A stretch of 64,000 nt of DNA from Luteimicrobium sp042670205. Its GTDB lineage: Bacteria > Actinomycetota > Actinomycetes > Actinomycetales > Cellulomonadaceae. The DNA lies in contig NZ_JBHUWD010000005.1 in NCBI RefSeq assembly GCF_042670205.1, positions 1-64,000 on the forward strand, in the 5' to 3' direction. Below the pieces are notes generated by a model that searched no databases, was not told the origin of the DNA, and worked only from the letters and a program-made list of their open reading frames with translations. The position numbers and the translations under genes were made by a program. Position 1 is the first letter of the stretch. Each line of letters starts with the position of its first letter. Positions 26,406-34,106 of the stretch are shown one piece after another.

Positions 26406-27962
26406 TCAGTAGCGGTAGTGGTCCGCCTTGTAGGGGCCCTCGACCGGGATGCCGAGGTAGTCGGCCTGGTCCTTGCTGAGCTCGCTGAGCCGGACGCCGA
26501 GCGCGTCCAGGTGCAGGCGCGCGACCTTCTCGTCGAGGATCTTGGGCAGGCGGTAGACCTCGCGCTGGTACTGGCGGGCGCCGTCGTCGGAGCCGCGCGA
26601 GCCGTCCTCGAACAGCTCGATCTGCCCGATCACCTGGTTCGAGAACGAGTTGCTCATGACGAACGACGGGTGACCCGTCGCGTTGCCGAGGTTGAGCAGA
26701 CGCCCCTCGGACAGGACGATGATCGAGCGCCCGGCGGCCTCGCCGTCGGGCCCGGCCTGCGTGAACGTCCACTCGTGGACCTGCGGCTTGATCTCGGTGC
26801 GGACGACGCCCGGCACCTGCGCGAGGCCGGCCATGTCGATCTCGTTGTCGAAGTGGCCGATGTTCCCGACGACGGCCTTGTCCTTCATCGCGACCAGGTG
26901 CTCGGTGCGGATGACGTCCTTGTTCCCGGTCGTGGTGATGAAGAAGTCGGCCTCGCCGACGACGTCCTCGAGCCGCGCGACCTGGTACCCGTCCATCGCG
27001 GCCTGGAGCGCGCAGATCGGGTCGATCTCGGAGACGATGACGCGCGCGCCCTGGCCGCGGAACGCCTCCGCCGCACCCTTCCCGACGTCCCCGTAGCCCG
27101 CGACGAACGCGACCTTGCCGCCGATGAGGATGTCGGTGGCGCGGTTGATGCCGTCCGGCAGCGAGTGGCGGATGCCGTACTTGTTGTCGAACTTCGACTT
27201 GGTCACCGAGTCGTTGACGTTGATCGCGGGGAACAGGAGCTGCCCCTGCTCGGCCAGCTGGTAGAGGCGGTGGACGCCGGTCGTGGTCTCCTCCGTGACG
27301 CCGAGGAGGCTCTCCGCGACGGTCGACCAGCGCAGCGGGTCGGCGTCGAGGGCGCGGCGCAGCACGGCGCGGACGACGTTCGCCTCCTCCGAGTGGTCGG
27401 GCTCGCCGGGGCGCGTGTCCGCCGGGACGGCGCCCGCCCGCTCGTACGCGACGCCCTCGTGCACGAGGAGGGTCGCGTCGCCGCCGTCGTCGAGGATCAT
27501 GTTCGGGCCCTGCACGGCACCGTCGGCGCCGGCCGGCCAGACGAGGATCTGCTCGGTGCAGTCCCAGTACTCGGTCAGCGACTCGCCCTTCCAGGCGAAG
27601 ACGGGCACGCCGCGCGGGTCCTCGGGAGTCCCGTCCGGCCCGACGACGATCGCCGCGGCCGCCTCGTCCTGGGTGGAGAAGATGTTGCAGCTCGCCCAGC
27701 GCACCTCGGCGCCGAGTGCGGTGAGGGTCTCGATGAGGACGGCGGTCTGGACGGTCATGTGCAGCGAGCCGGCGATCCGGGCGCCGGCGAGCGGCTGCGT
27801 CGGACCGAACTCCTCACGAAGGGCCATGAGGCCCGGCATCTCGTGCTCGGCGAGGCGGATCTGGTGCCGCCCGGCCGGTGCCAGCGCGAGGCTGCGGACC
27901 TTGTAGCGGCCGGGGACCTCGTCGAACCCGGTGCTTCCTGCGGACGAAGCGTTCTCGGACAT
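26406..27962 (-). CDS. ahcY: Adenosylhomocysteinase (S-adenosyl-L-homocysteine hydrolase)
   Basis: A 518-residue cytoplasmic, NAD-dependent enzyme that splits S-adenosylhomocysteine into adenosine and homocysteine, recycling the product of methylation reactions. Visible motifs: the substrate region SLHMTVQTAVLIETL, NVNDSVTKSKFDNKYGIRHS with catalytic Lys/Asp, the NAD-binding GYGDVGKGAAEAFRGQGARV, HFDNEIDM, and the C-terminal KADHYRY that reaches the NAD of the neighbouring subunit. The length matches actinobacterial enzymes, which carry an extra insert compared with some bacterial ones. ATG 27962 has AAGGAGCACGT before it. The frame remains open to 28841 but that extension is in repeat and promoter DNA and is not coding. 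ahcY near mtrAB is a common actinobacterial arrangement. Confidence 0.97.
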   Translation of the reverse strand: MSENASSAGSTGFDEVPGRYKVRSLALAPAGRHQIRLAEHEMPGLMALREEFGPTQPLAGARIAGSLHMTVQTAVLIETLTALGAEVRWASCNIFSTQDEAAAAIVVGPDGTPEDPRGVPVFAWKGESLTEYWDCTEQILVWPAGADGAVQGPNMILDDGGDATLLVHEGVAYERAGAVPADTRPGEPDHSEEANVVRAVLRRALDADPLRWSTVAESLLGVTEETTTGVHRLYQLAEQGQLLFPAINVNDSVTKSKFDNKYGIRHSLPDGINRATDILIGGKVAFVAGYGDVGKGAAEAFRGQGARVIVSEIDPICALQAAMDGYQVARLEDVVGEADFFITTTGNKDVIRTEHLVAMKDKAVVGNIGHFDNEIDMAGLAQVPGVVRTEIKPQVHEWTFTQAGPDGEAAGRSIIVLSEGRLLNLGNATGHPSFVMSNSFSNQVIGQIELFEDGSRGSDDGARQYQREVYRLPKILDEKVARLHLDALGVRLSELSKDQADYLGIPVEGPYKADHYRY

Positions 27963-28041
27963 ACGTGCTCCTTGGACTTGTGCGCTGGGGGCTCCCGTCC
28001 GCGCGGGGTGGCCGACGCCGGGAGGCGGCGGGATCACGTCC

Positions 28042-28069
28042 AGGGTAGTCGGCCCGCCCCCGGTGACAA
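28042..28069 (-). promoter_or_regulatory. Putative sigma70-type promoter of ahcY
   Basis: On the minus strand TTGTCA (28064-28069) and TACCCT (28042-28047) are spaced by 16 nt, about 80 nt upstream of the ahcY ATG. The -35 box lies at the very edge of the 21-bp repeat array that starts at 28071. No SAH-riboswitch-like structure is visible in the leader. Confidence 0.55.
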
Positions 28070-28070
28070 C

Positions 28071-28238
28071 GTGTTCGCCGACGGCGACACTGCGCTCGCC
28101 GACGGCGACGCTGCGTTCGTCGACGGTGACGCCGCCTTCGTCGACGGCGACGTTCCGTCCGCCGACGGTGACGGACGGCCCGCCGACGGTGACGGACGGC
28201 CCGCCGACGGCGACATCGCGCTCGCCGACGGCGACCGC
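28071..28238 (+). repeat. Minisatellite array A: eight 21-bp units upstream of the DUF559 gene
   Basis: Eight head-to-tail units of exactly 21 bp without gaps, unit starts at 28071, 28092, 28113, 28134, 28155, 28176, 28197 and 28218. The most conserved core is TCGCCGACGGYGACG. Units differ from each other by a few bases, mostly at the edges. On this strand each unit would encode a heptapeptide ending DGD plus a variable residue (for example FVDGDA), although no start codon with a ribosome binding site leads into it. The array lies between the ahcY promoter and the DUF559 gene. A related array in opposite orientation lies at 29231-29398. Confidence 0.95.
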
Positions 28239-28311
28239 CCGACCTGTGGACAGCGCCGTCGTGCACAACCTGTGTACCGCTCGCGGCAGCCGTGGATACC
28301 TGGCGGCCACG

Positions 28312-29232
28312 ATGCGTCGCATGACGCTTCTCCTTCCGTCCAGCATTTCCGACGACGCAGCCGAGCCCAGAACACTCGTCCTGCCACCACGCGCACCCGC
28401 CGGGCTACCGACCAGGTCGGTCCTCTTCGACGCACGACTCCGCGCTGCGCGCGCGCTGCTGCCCGACGATGCCGTCTTCTGCGGAGACACCGCACTCTGG
28501 ATCCACCAGGTCAACTGGTTCGCGGGCGACGACAGCCCGATCCACGTCGCGATGCGGCACGCCGACCGCATCCGCCGGCGGGGCAAGCTCGTCGTGCGTG
28601 CACGTTCTCTGCACCCGGACGACATCGTCGACTCCGCATGGGGCCCGGTGACCTCCGTCGAGCGGACCGCGTACGACGTGGCCCGCGACCCTGTCATCTT
28701 CCGTTCAGTGCCCCGGCTTGACGCGTTGGCCCGCGCCGCCGACCCGACCGCGGACCTCCCCCGCATGCCGGACCCGACCGTCGTCGTGCCGCCGCCCTGC
28801 GGCATCGACCTGGACGGCGTCCAGGTCATCGTGGACCGCAACGCGGGCGCGCGGTGGATCCGACGCGTGCACGACGCCCTTCAGCTCATGGACGGCGGCG
28901 CCCAGTCGCCACGGGAGTCGAAGGTCCGCCTCCGGGTCGTCACCCTCGGCTTCCCGCGTCTCGAGACACAGATCGAGGTGTTCGACGGCGCGCGGTTCGT
29001 CGCGCGGCTCGACATGGGTTGGCGCGAGCTCCGGATGGGGATCGAGTACGACGGCCAGTACCACGAGCGACCCGACCAGGTGGCGCTCGACGTGGCGCGG
29101 GCGAGCGACGTCGTCGACTGCGGCTGGGCGCTCGTCCGCATCGACAAGGCCGCGTACCGCAACGAGCGACGCATGATCGATCACATCGCCCGGGCAAGGT
29201 CGGGTCGGCTCGCGCTCCTCCGCGCAGGCTGA
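28312..29232 (+). CDS. DUF559 (VSR-like) endonuclease-domain protein, AbiEi-like N-terminal part
   Basis: A 306-residue protein. The N-terminal two thirds resemble the AbiEi-type antitoxin layout: DDAVFCGDTALWIHQV, then RGKLVVRARSL and VTSVERTAYDVAR. The C-terminal region (about 199-300) is DUF559, a PD-(D/E)XK fold related to Vsr mismatch endonuclease: SPRESKVRLR (Glu202), RLDMGWREL (Asp234), GIEYDGQYHERPDQ (Glu245, Asp247, His251) and DCGWALVRID. All expected catalytic residues look present, so it may cut DNA; this is untested. ATG 28312 is chosen, with 28321 in frame as an alternative. The stop codon is embedded in the first unit of array B, and array A ends 73 nt upstream. The combined setting suggests a mobile or self-regulated nuclease unit. 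Confidence 0.85.
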   Translation: MRRMTLLLPSSISDDAAEPRTLVLPPRAPAGLPTRSVLFDARLRAARALLPDDAVFCGDTALWIHQVNWFAGDDSPIHVAMRHADRIRRRGKLVVRARSLHPDDIVDSAWGPVTSVERTAYDVARDPVIFRSVPRLDALARAADPTADLPRMPDPTVVVPPPCGIDLDGVQVIVDRNAGARWIRRVHDALQLMDGGAQSPRESKVRLRVVTLGFPRLETQIEVFDGARFVARLDMGWRELRMGIEYDGQYHERPDQVALDVARASDVVDCGWALVRIDKAAYRNERRMIDHIARARSGRLALLRAG

Positions 29233-29398
29233 CGTCACCCTCGGCGAACCCGACGTCACCCTCGGCGAACCCGACGTCACCGCCGGCGAACCCGACGTCA
29301 CCGCCGGCGAACGCGACGTCACCGCCGGCGAACGCGACGTCACCGCCGGCGAACGCGACGTCACCGCCGGCGAACGGGGCGTCACCGCCGGCGAACGG
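29231..29398 (-). repeat. Minisatellite array B: eight 21-bp units, inverted relative to array A
   Basis: Eight gapless 21-bp units starting at 29231, 29252, 29273, 29294, 29315, 29336, 29357 and 29378, with plus-strand core GACGTCACCGCCGGCGAAC. Units 4-6 are identical; the two next to the gene carry CCCTCGG instead of CGCCGG. Read on the minus strand, a unit matches array A at up to 18 of 21 positions (TTCGCCGGCGGTGACG versus TTCGTCGACGGTGACG), so both belong to one repeat family in inverted orientation. The array begins inside the DUF559 stop codon and has the same copy number and length (168 bp) as array A. Confidence 0.96.
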
Positions 29399-29740
29399 GG
29401 TGCACGTAGCAATCGAACGCGCGTGTGCGCGGGCGCGCGCGATACCGATTATTGACCGATCTCGCAACGTCACAATGAGATAACTCCTGAGAATCCGTCC
29501 TCAGGCGCACCATTCTGCGGATCTCGCGCGGCCGATCCGAGGTGATCAGCGGTTGATTGCCCCCGGCGAGTTCGAGATTTGCCCTGCATTTTGGCAAGGT
29601 GGAACGTCGGCATGGCGCCGGGTCCACCGGGACCCCGGCCCTCGCCCTGCGGGTCTCGCCGCGCCTCGGCGCGCGACCCGCGGGTCGCTGGGGGTCGCGC
29701 ACAGCGCCGCCGCGCAGAACGTGACGGAGGTGGAAGTCGC
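29399..29740. promoter_or_regulatory. Upstream region of the ProVWX-type operon
   Basis: This 342-nt gene-free stretch is AT-richer than its surroundings between about 29440 and 29600. TTGACC (29452-29457) followed by TGAGAT (29476-29481, 18-nt spacer) is a weak promoter candidate. A small hairpin, CCTGAG...CTCAGG, lies at about 29486-29505. The last 120 nt are GC-rich and end in GGAGG (29727-29731), the likely ribosome binding site. Osmotic or substrate regulation is typical for such operons, but no known operator can be identified here. Confidence 0.4.
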
Positions 29741-30907
29741 ATGAGTGCGACCGCAACCCGGACCCCGGGAGCACACTCGCCCGCGGTCCGGGTCGAGAAC
29801 GTCTACAAGGTCTTCGGTCGGCGCCCCCAGAAGGCGGTCCGCCGGCTCGAGGAGGGTGCGAGCCGCGACGACGTCAAGGACCTCGGTACCGCGGCCGTGA
29901 TCGACGTGAGCTTCGACGTCGCGCCCGGCGAGATCTTCGTCGTGATGGGCCTGTCGGGCTCGGGCAAGTCGACGCTGATCCGCATGATCAACGGGCTGTG
30001 GACCCCCACGGCGGGGCACGTCCGGCTGGGTGACGACGACCTCACGGCCGTCACGGGCTCGCGCCTGCGCGAGCTGCGCCGGACGCGCGTCTCGATGGTG
30101 TTCCAGCACTTCGCGCTGCTCCCGCACCGGACCGTCCTCGAGAACGCCGCCTACCCGCTGGAGATCCAGGGCGTGGCGAAGGCCGAGCGCCGCGAGCGTG
30201 CGGCCCGCGCGCTCGACCTCGTGGGCCTCGAGGGCTGGCACGACTCGCTGCCGTCGCAGCTGTCGGGCGGCATGCGCCAGCGCGTCGGGCTCGCCCGCGC
30301 GCTCGCCGCCGACACCGACGTCCTGCTCATGGACGAGGCGTTCTCGGCTCTCGACCCGCTGATCCGCCGGGAGATGCAGGAGCAGCTCATCGAGCTGCAG
30401 CGCACCCTCGGCAAGACGATCGTCTTCATCACGCACGACCTCAACGAGGCCATGCACCTCGGGGACCGGATCGCCGTCATGCGCGACGGGCGCGTCGTCC
30501 AGATCGGCACGCCCGAGCAGATCCTGTCCGAGCCGGCCGACGACTACGTCGCCCAGTTCGTGAACGACGTCGACCGGACCCGTGTCCTCACGGCCGCGTC
30601 CGTCATGACCCCGACCGGCGAGCCCGACGTCACCGCCGCCGGCTCCGCCGCGGCCCCCACGCCCGACGGCGTCCCCGTGGTCGCGGAGGACACCCCCCTC
30701 GCGGAGCTGTTCGCCCCCGCGGCCGAGAGCGACGTCCCGCTCACGGTGCACGACGACGCAGGTCACGTCGTCGGCCACATCGACCGCGAGGCGCTGCTCG
30801 AGGCGATGGTCCCCGAGCAGGGCACCGCGCCCGAGCCGTCAGCCGTCGAGGACGGTGCACCCGTCCCCGAGCCCGCCGCCGCCACGACGGAAGGAGCGGT
30901 CCGATGA
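29741..30907 (+). CDS. proV: Glycine betaine/proline ABC transporter ATP-binding protein (ProV/OpuAA type)
   Basis: A 388-residue cytoplasmic ATPase that powers uptake of compatible solutes with the two genes downstream. It has Walker A GLSGSGKST, a Q-loop in MVFQHFALLPHRTVLEN, signature LSGGMRQRVGLARAL, Walker B VLLMDEAFSALD, and the switch His in IVFITHDLNEAMHLGD. The N-terminal insert with KAVRRLEEGASRDDV is typical of quaternary-amine transporters. The C-terminal part after residue 285 is Pro/Ala/Glu-rich with only one partial CBS-like segment (VPLTVHDDAGHVVGHIDREA), shorter than the two CBS domains of canonical OpuAA. The ATG overlaps nothing upstream; the stop overlaps proW by 4 nt (ATGA). 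Confidence 0.94.
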   Translation: MSATATRTPGAHSPAVRVENVYKVFGRRPQKAVRRLEEGASRDDVKDLGTAAVIDVSFDVAPGEIFVVMGLSGSGKSTLIRMINGLWTPTAGHVRLGDDDLTAVTGSRLRELRRTRVSMVFQHFALLPHRTVLENAAYPLEIQGVAKAERRERAARALDLVGLEGWHDSLPSQLSGGMRQRVGLARALAADTDVLLMDEAFSALDPLIRREMQEQLIELQRTLGKTIVFITHDLNEAMHLGDRIAVMRDGRVVQIGTPEQILSEPADDYVAQFVNDVDRTRVLTAASVMTPTGEPDVTAAGSAAAPTPDGVPVVAEDTPLAELFAPAAESDVPLTVHDDAGHVVGHIDREALLEAMVPEQGTAPEPSAVEDGAPVPEPAAATTEGAVR

Positions 30908-31818
30908 TCGCCGCAGCACTCTCCGCCGCCACGGTGGCCGTGAACGACGAGACGGGCACGATCGTGCCCCGCATCGACGTCGGCGAGTGGATCAACAGCT
31001 TCGTCGACTGGCTGACCACGAGCTTCACGGGCTTCTTCGACGCGATCAAGAACCTGCTCGAGGGCGCCTACGACGGCGTCGACTGGCTGTTCTCGACCCC
31101 ACCGTTCTGGGTGGTCGCGGTCGTCCTCGCGCTCCTGGCCACCTGGGCCAAGACGTGGCGGCTCGGCCTGACCGTGCTGGTCGGGTTCGTGATCATCGCC
31201 GGCGTTGACCAGTGGGACAACGCGATGGACAGCCTCTCGCTCGTCCTCGTGTCCGCCGTGATCGCCCTGGTGATCGCGATCCCGGTGGGGATCTGGGCCG
31301 CGCGCAACGACCACGTCTCGCGCGCCGTCCGCCCCGTGCTCGACTTCCTCCAGACGATGCCGGCGTTCGTCTACCTCATCCCGACCGTCGTCATCTTCCT
31401 GACGGGCGACGTCCCGGGCATCGTCGCGACCGTGCTGTTCGCGCTGGCGCCCGGCGTCCGGTTCACGGAGCTCGGCATCCGCCAGGTCGACTCGGAGGTC
31501 GTGGAGGCCGGCCGTGCGTTCGGTGCGACCGACCGCCGCATCCTGCGCCAGATCCAGATCCCGCTCGCGCTGCCGACCATCATGGCCGGCGTCAACCAGG
31601 TGATCATGCTGTCCCTGTCGATGGTCGTCGTCGCGGGCATGGTCGGGGCCGGCGGGCTCGGCGCGGACGTCGTGGCCGCGCTCCAGCAGATCGACATCGC
31701 GCTCGGCTTCGAGGCCGGCCTGTCGGTCGTGATCCTCGCGATCTTCCTCGACCGCGTCACCTCGGCGCTCGCCGGCCGCGCCCCCGTCTCCCGGGCGCTG
31801 GCGAAGGTCCGCGCCTGA
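30904..31818 (+). CDS. proW: Glycine betaine/proline ABC transporter permease (ProW type)
   Basis: A 304-residue inner-membrane permease. An N-terminal amphipathic segment (IDVGEWINSFVDWLTTSFTG) precedes about seven helices. The binding-protein-dependent transport signature is seen in EAGRAFGATDRRILRQIQIP, the EAA loop that docks the ATPase. The segment FLQTMPAFVYLIPTVVIFL is strongly conserved in quaternary-amine permeases. Its start overlaps the proV stop (ATGA), indicating coupling. The substrate-binding protein gene follows after a 125-nt gap with a stable stem-loop. Confidence 0.95.
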   Translation: MIAAALSAATVAVNDETGTIVPRIDVGEWINSFVDWLTTSFTGFFDAIKNLLEGAYDGVDWLFSTPPFWVVAVVLALLATWAKTWRLGLTVLVGFVIIAGVDQWDNAMDSLSLVLVSAVIALVIAIPVGIWAARNDHVSRAVRPVLDFLQTMPAFVYLIPTVVIFLTGDVPGIVATVLFALAPGVRFTELGIRQVDSEVVEAGRAFGATDRRILRQIQIPLALPTIMAGVNQVIMLSLSMVVVAGMVGAGGLGADVVAALQQIDIALGFEAGLSVVILAIFLDRVTSALAGRAPVSRALAKVRA

Positions 31819-31825
31819 CCCCGAC

Positions 31826-31862
31826 TGCGTCGTCGGGCAGGCGCACCGCGCCCGACGACGCA
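31826..31862 (+). promoter_or_regulatory. Intercistronic stem-loop between proW and proX
   Basis: TGCGTCGTCGGGC at 31826-31838 pairs perfectly (13 bp) with 31850-31862 around an 11-nt loop, only 8 nt after the proW stop. It could stop part of the transcription or protect mRNA ends so that the binding protein is made at a level different from the membrane subunits. Confidence 0.6.
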
Positions 31863-31943
31863 CCCTCCCCCTCCCGTCCGGTCACCACCGACCGGTCCCC
31901 GACCCAGGCGGGCGTATGCCCGCCGAAGGAAGGAAAACCCCTG

Positions 31944-32918
31944 ATGTTCACCGCACGCCGCACCCGCTACGCCGCGGCCACCGTCGCCGTCTCCGCCCTC
32001 GCGCTGAGCGTCGCCGCCTGCTCGTCCGACGACGACGCGTCGGGCTCCGGCAAGTCCGGGTCGTCCGGCGACAAGACCGTCTCGATCGCGCTCCCGCCCG
32101 CCGGCTGGGACGAGGGCACGGCCGCGTCGTACGTCATCAAGAAGATCCTCACCGAGCAGGGCTACGACGTGAAGACGCAGTCAGCCGACCTCGGCATCAT
32201 CTTCACCGGCCTGGCCGGCGGGAGCTACGACATCTACGCCGACACCTGGCTGCCGACCACGCACGCCGCCTACATGAAGAAGTACGGCGACAAGCTCGAG
32301 GACCTGGGCACCTGGTACGACAGCGCCAAGCTGACGATCGCCGTCAACGAGGACTCGCCCGCGCAGTCGATCGAGGACCTCAAGAAGGACGCGAAGGACT
32401 ACGACAACAAGCTCGTGGGGATCGAGGCGGGCGCGGGCGAGACCGGGGTCGTGAAGAACGACATGCTCCCGGGCTACGGCCTCGACGACCTGAACTTCCA
32501 GACGTCGTCGACGTCCGCGATGCTCGCGTCGCTCAAGAGCGCCGAGCAGAGCGGCAAGAACATCGCCGTGACCCTGTGGCGTCCGCACTGGGCCTACACC
32601 CAGTTCAAGATCCGCGACCTCGAGGACCCGAAGGGTCTCATGGGCGACGCCGAGCAGATCCACGCGTACGCGCACAAGGGTTTCGCGGCCGACCACCCGG
32701 ACGTCGCGAAGTGGATGAAGAACTTCAAGCTCACCGACGACCAGATCGGTGAGATCGAGAACCTCATGCGCAACGACGACCGGTTCACCAACGACCCCGA
32801 GGGCGCCGTCGACGCGTGGCTCGAGAAGAACCCCGACTTCGTCCCCGGTGTGCTCGGCGACGCCGCGACGTCCGGTGCGACGAAGACGTCCGGTGCGACG
32901 AAGACGTCAGGCTCCTGA
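31944..32918 (+). CDS. proX: Glycine betaine ABC transporter substrate-binding lipoprotein (ProX/OpuAC type)
   Basis: A 324-residue lipoprotein. The signal ends in a lipobox SVAACSS with Cys26 as lipidation site, followed by a Ser/Gly linker. The OpuAC-type domain begins KTVSIALPPAGWDEGTAASY and includes the ligand-cage segments YADTWLPTTHAAYMKKYG and VTLWRPHWAYTQFKIRDLED, whose Trp residues bind quaternary amines. The C-terminus ends in a tandem ATKTSG repeat also visible in the DNA (about 32872-32914). Start ATG 31944 follows GAAGGAAGGAAAACCCCTG. With proV and proW it forms a complete importer for osmoprotectants. Confidence 0.95.
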   Translation: MFTARRTRYAAATVAVSALALSVAACSSDDDASGSGKSGSSGDKTVSIALPPAGWDEGTAASYVIKKILTEQGYDVKTQSADLGIIFTGLAGGSYDIYADTWLPTTHAAYMKKYGDKLEDLGTWYDSAKLTIAVNEDSPAQSIEDLKKDAKDYDNKLVGIEAGAGETGVVKNDMLPGYGLDDLNFQTSSTSAMLASLKSAEQSGKNIAVTLWRPHWAYTQFKIRDLEDPKGLMGDAEQIHAYAHKGFAADHPDVAKWMKNFKLTDDQIGEIENLMRNDDRFTNDPEGAVDAWLEKNPDFVPGVLGDAATSGATKTSGATKTSGS

Positions 32919-32933
32919 GCGGCAGCACCCCGC

Positions 32934-32983
32934 ACGACGGCGCGAGGCCGGCACCCCACCGGGTGCCGGCCTCGCGTCGTCGT
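32934..32983. terminator. Strong bidirectional terminator hairpin
   Basis: Arms 32934-32956 and 32961-32983 (23 nt each, one mismatch) flank a CACC loop. The arm includes CGCGAGGCCGGCACCC. It lies between proX and the convergent gene ending at 32998. Confidence 0.85.
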
Positions 32984-32997
32984 GAGGTCAGCCGGCG

Positions 32998-33906
32998 TCA
33001 GCCGTTCTTGGATGCGCGGTAGCCCGCGGCACGTGCAGCCGCCGTCGTGGTGAAGCAGATCTCCGGCTTCGTCCGGCTGTACCAGCGTCCGCCGGGCACG
33101 TGGTAGATGCCGCTGTCGGCGTTGCCCTTGATCGGAGCCCAGCTCGGGCAGTTCCACTCGCTGATCGGGGCCGTGTGGCTCGGGCGCTTGCCCTGCTTGA
33201 TCACGAGCTTCTGGGTGAGCGACTTCGCCTTGAGCTTCGACCAGACCTTCGTCGTGGTGGTCTGCTTGGCCAGGTAGCTCTTCTTGAGGTCGGCGCCCGG
33301 GTTGAGGACCGCGCTGAACGGCTTGCTCGTCTGAGGCACCACGCGCGTGGTCAGCTCGTCGAGGTTGTCGCCGAAGCCCCAGTAGGTGCCGTCGCCCATG
33401 TCGAAGAGTGTGAGCGACTCCTTGCGCGCGCCGTCGAAGCGCGACGACGTGCAGCTCGCGGTGACGTCGAAGTCGCCGTAGCCGTCCGCCACGACCGACG
33501 TCGGGGTGCAGGTCACCGTCACGTCCGTCCCGAAGGCGACGCCGACCTTCTTCCTGCTGACGGTCTTCGTCGTCGTCCTGAGGCTGTAGGTCTTGAACGT
33601 GGCCCGCGTCGTCACCCGGTACGTCCCGGCCTTGAGCTTCACGGACGTCTTGTTCTTCGCGACGGTCTTGGTGCCGTGCTTGACCGTGAGCGTCTTGGTC
33701 TTGACCACGACCCTGCCCGACGCCGACACGCGCGGCTTGATCGTCGCCTTGCCGCCGTAGGGCGCGGTCTTCGACGCGATCTTGGCGCCGGTGACCCGGG
33801 CCGTCGGGGTCGTCGCGGCTGAGGCCGTCGTCGAGACGACGGCCGATCCGGACACGAGGAGGCCGCCGACGAGGGCGGTGGCGAGCAGGGCGCGGAGCGA
33901 GCGCAT
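32998..33906 (-). CDS. Secreted protein with C-terminal sunset-type domain
   Basis: A 302-residue exported protein. A signal peptide (about 1-31, ending TTASAATTPTA) precedes a Thr/Lys-rich beta region resembling Ig-like or Kex-type repeats (30-125), then a middle domain with two Cys residues around VTCTPTSVVADGYGDFDVTA. The C-terminal 50 residues, NCPSWAPIKGNADSGIYHVP followed by GGRWYSRTKPEICFTTTAAA and AGYRASKNG, match the small 'sunset' domain seen at the end of many actinobacterial secreted proteins, with paired Cys residues. Function is unknown. ATG 33906 has AGGAG 8 nt upstream. It heads leftward toward the terminator shared with proX. Confidence 0.82.
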   Translation of the reverse strand: MRSLRALLATALVGGLLVSGSAVVSTTASAATTPTARVTGAKIASKTAPYGGKATIKPRVSASGRVVVKTKTLTVKHGTKTVAKNKTSVKLKAGTYRVTTRATFKTYSLRTTTKTVSRKKVGVAFGTDVTVTCTPTSVVADGYGDFDVTASCTSSRFDGARKESLTLFDMGDGTYWGFGDNLDELTTRVVPQTSKPFSAVLNPGADLKKSYLAKQTTTTKVWSKLKAKSLTQKLVIKQGKRPSHTAPISEWNCPSWAPIKGNADSGIYHVPGGRWYSRTKPEICFTTTAAARAAGYRASKNG

Positions 33907-34053
33907 CGAGAACTCCTGGGACGTCCGGCCAGAGGCCGGTGCGTGGACGAGACGCCCGATCGTACGGCTCGGTCGGGCCCGGGGCGTGTCGCACAACGGC
34001 CATCCCGGGCACCCCCGGGCCGACGTCACCCGCGAATTCACCCGCGCGGACGC

Positions 34054-34090
34054 CCGGAGGCCGGCACCCGCGACGGGTACCGGCCTCCGG
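34054..34090 (-). terminator. Hairpin terminator after Ig-like gene 34107-35441
   Basis: CCGGAGGCCGGCACCC (34054-34069) pairs with 34075-34090 with one mismatch around a 5-nt loop, 16 nt beyond the leftward gene's stop. Confidence 0.75.
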
Positions 34091-34106
34091 CGTTCGGCAG
34101 TTCGGC

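Noticed and set aside
27963..28041. Possible SAH riboswitch in the ahcY leader
   Set aside because: The leader lacks the conserved core and stem arrangement that I associate with SAH riboswitches; a plain promoter explains the region.
27963..28841. Upstream extension of the ahcY frame through the repeat array
   Set aside because: The extension is repeat and promoter DNA opposite the DUF559 gene. The ATG at 27962 has a strong ribosome binding site and gives the normal protein length.
28071..29398. CRISPR array
   Set aside because: The 21-bp units are contiguous without unique spacers, and no cas genes are present.
28940..29473. Minus-strand frame encoding the heptapeptide repeats of array B
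   Set aside because: It is antisense to the DUF559 gene and has no ribosome binding site or homologous product that I recognise.
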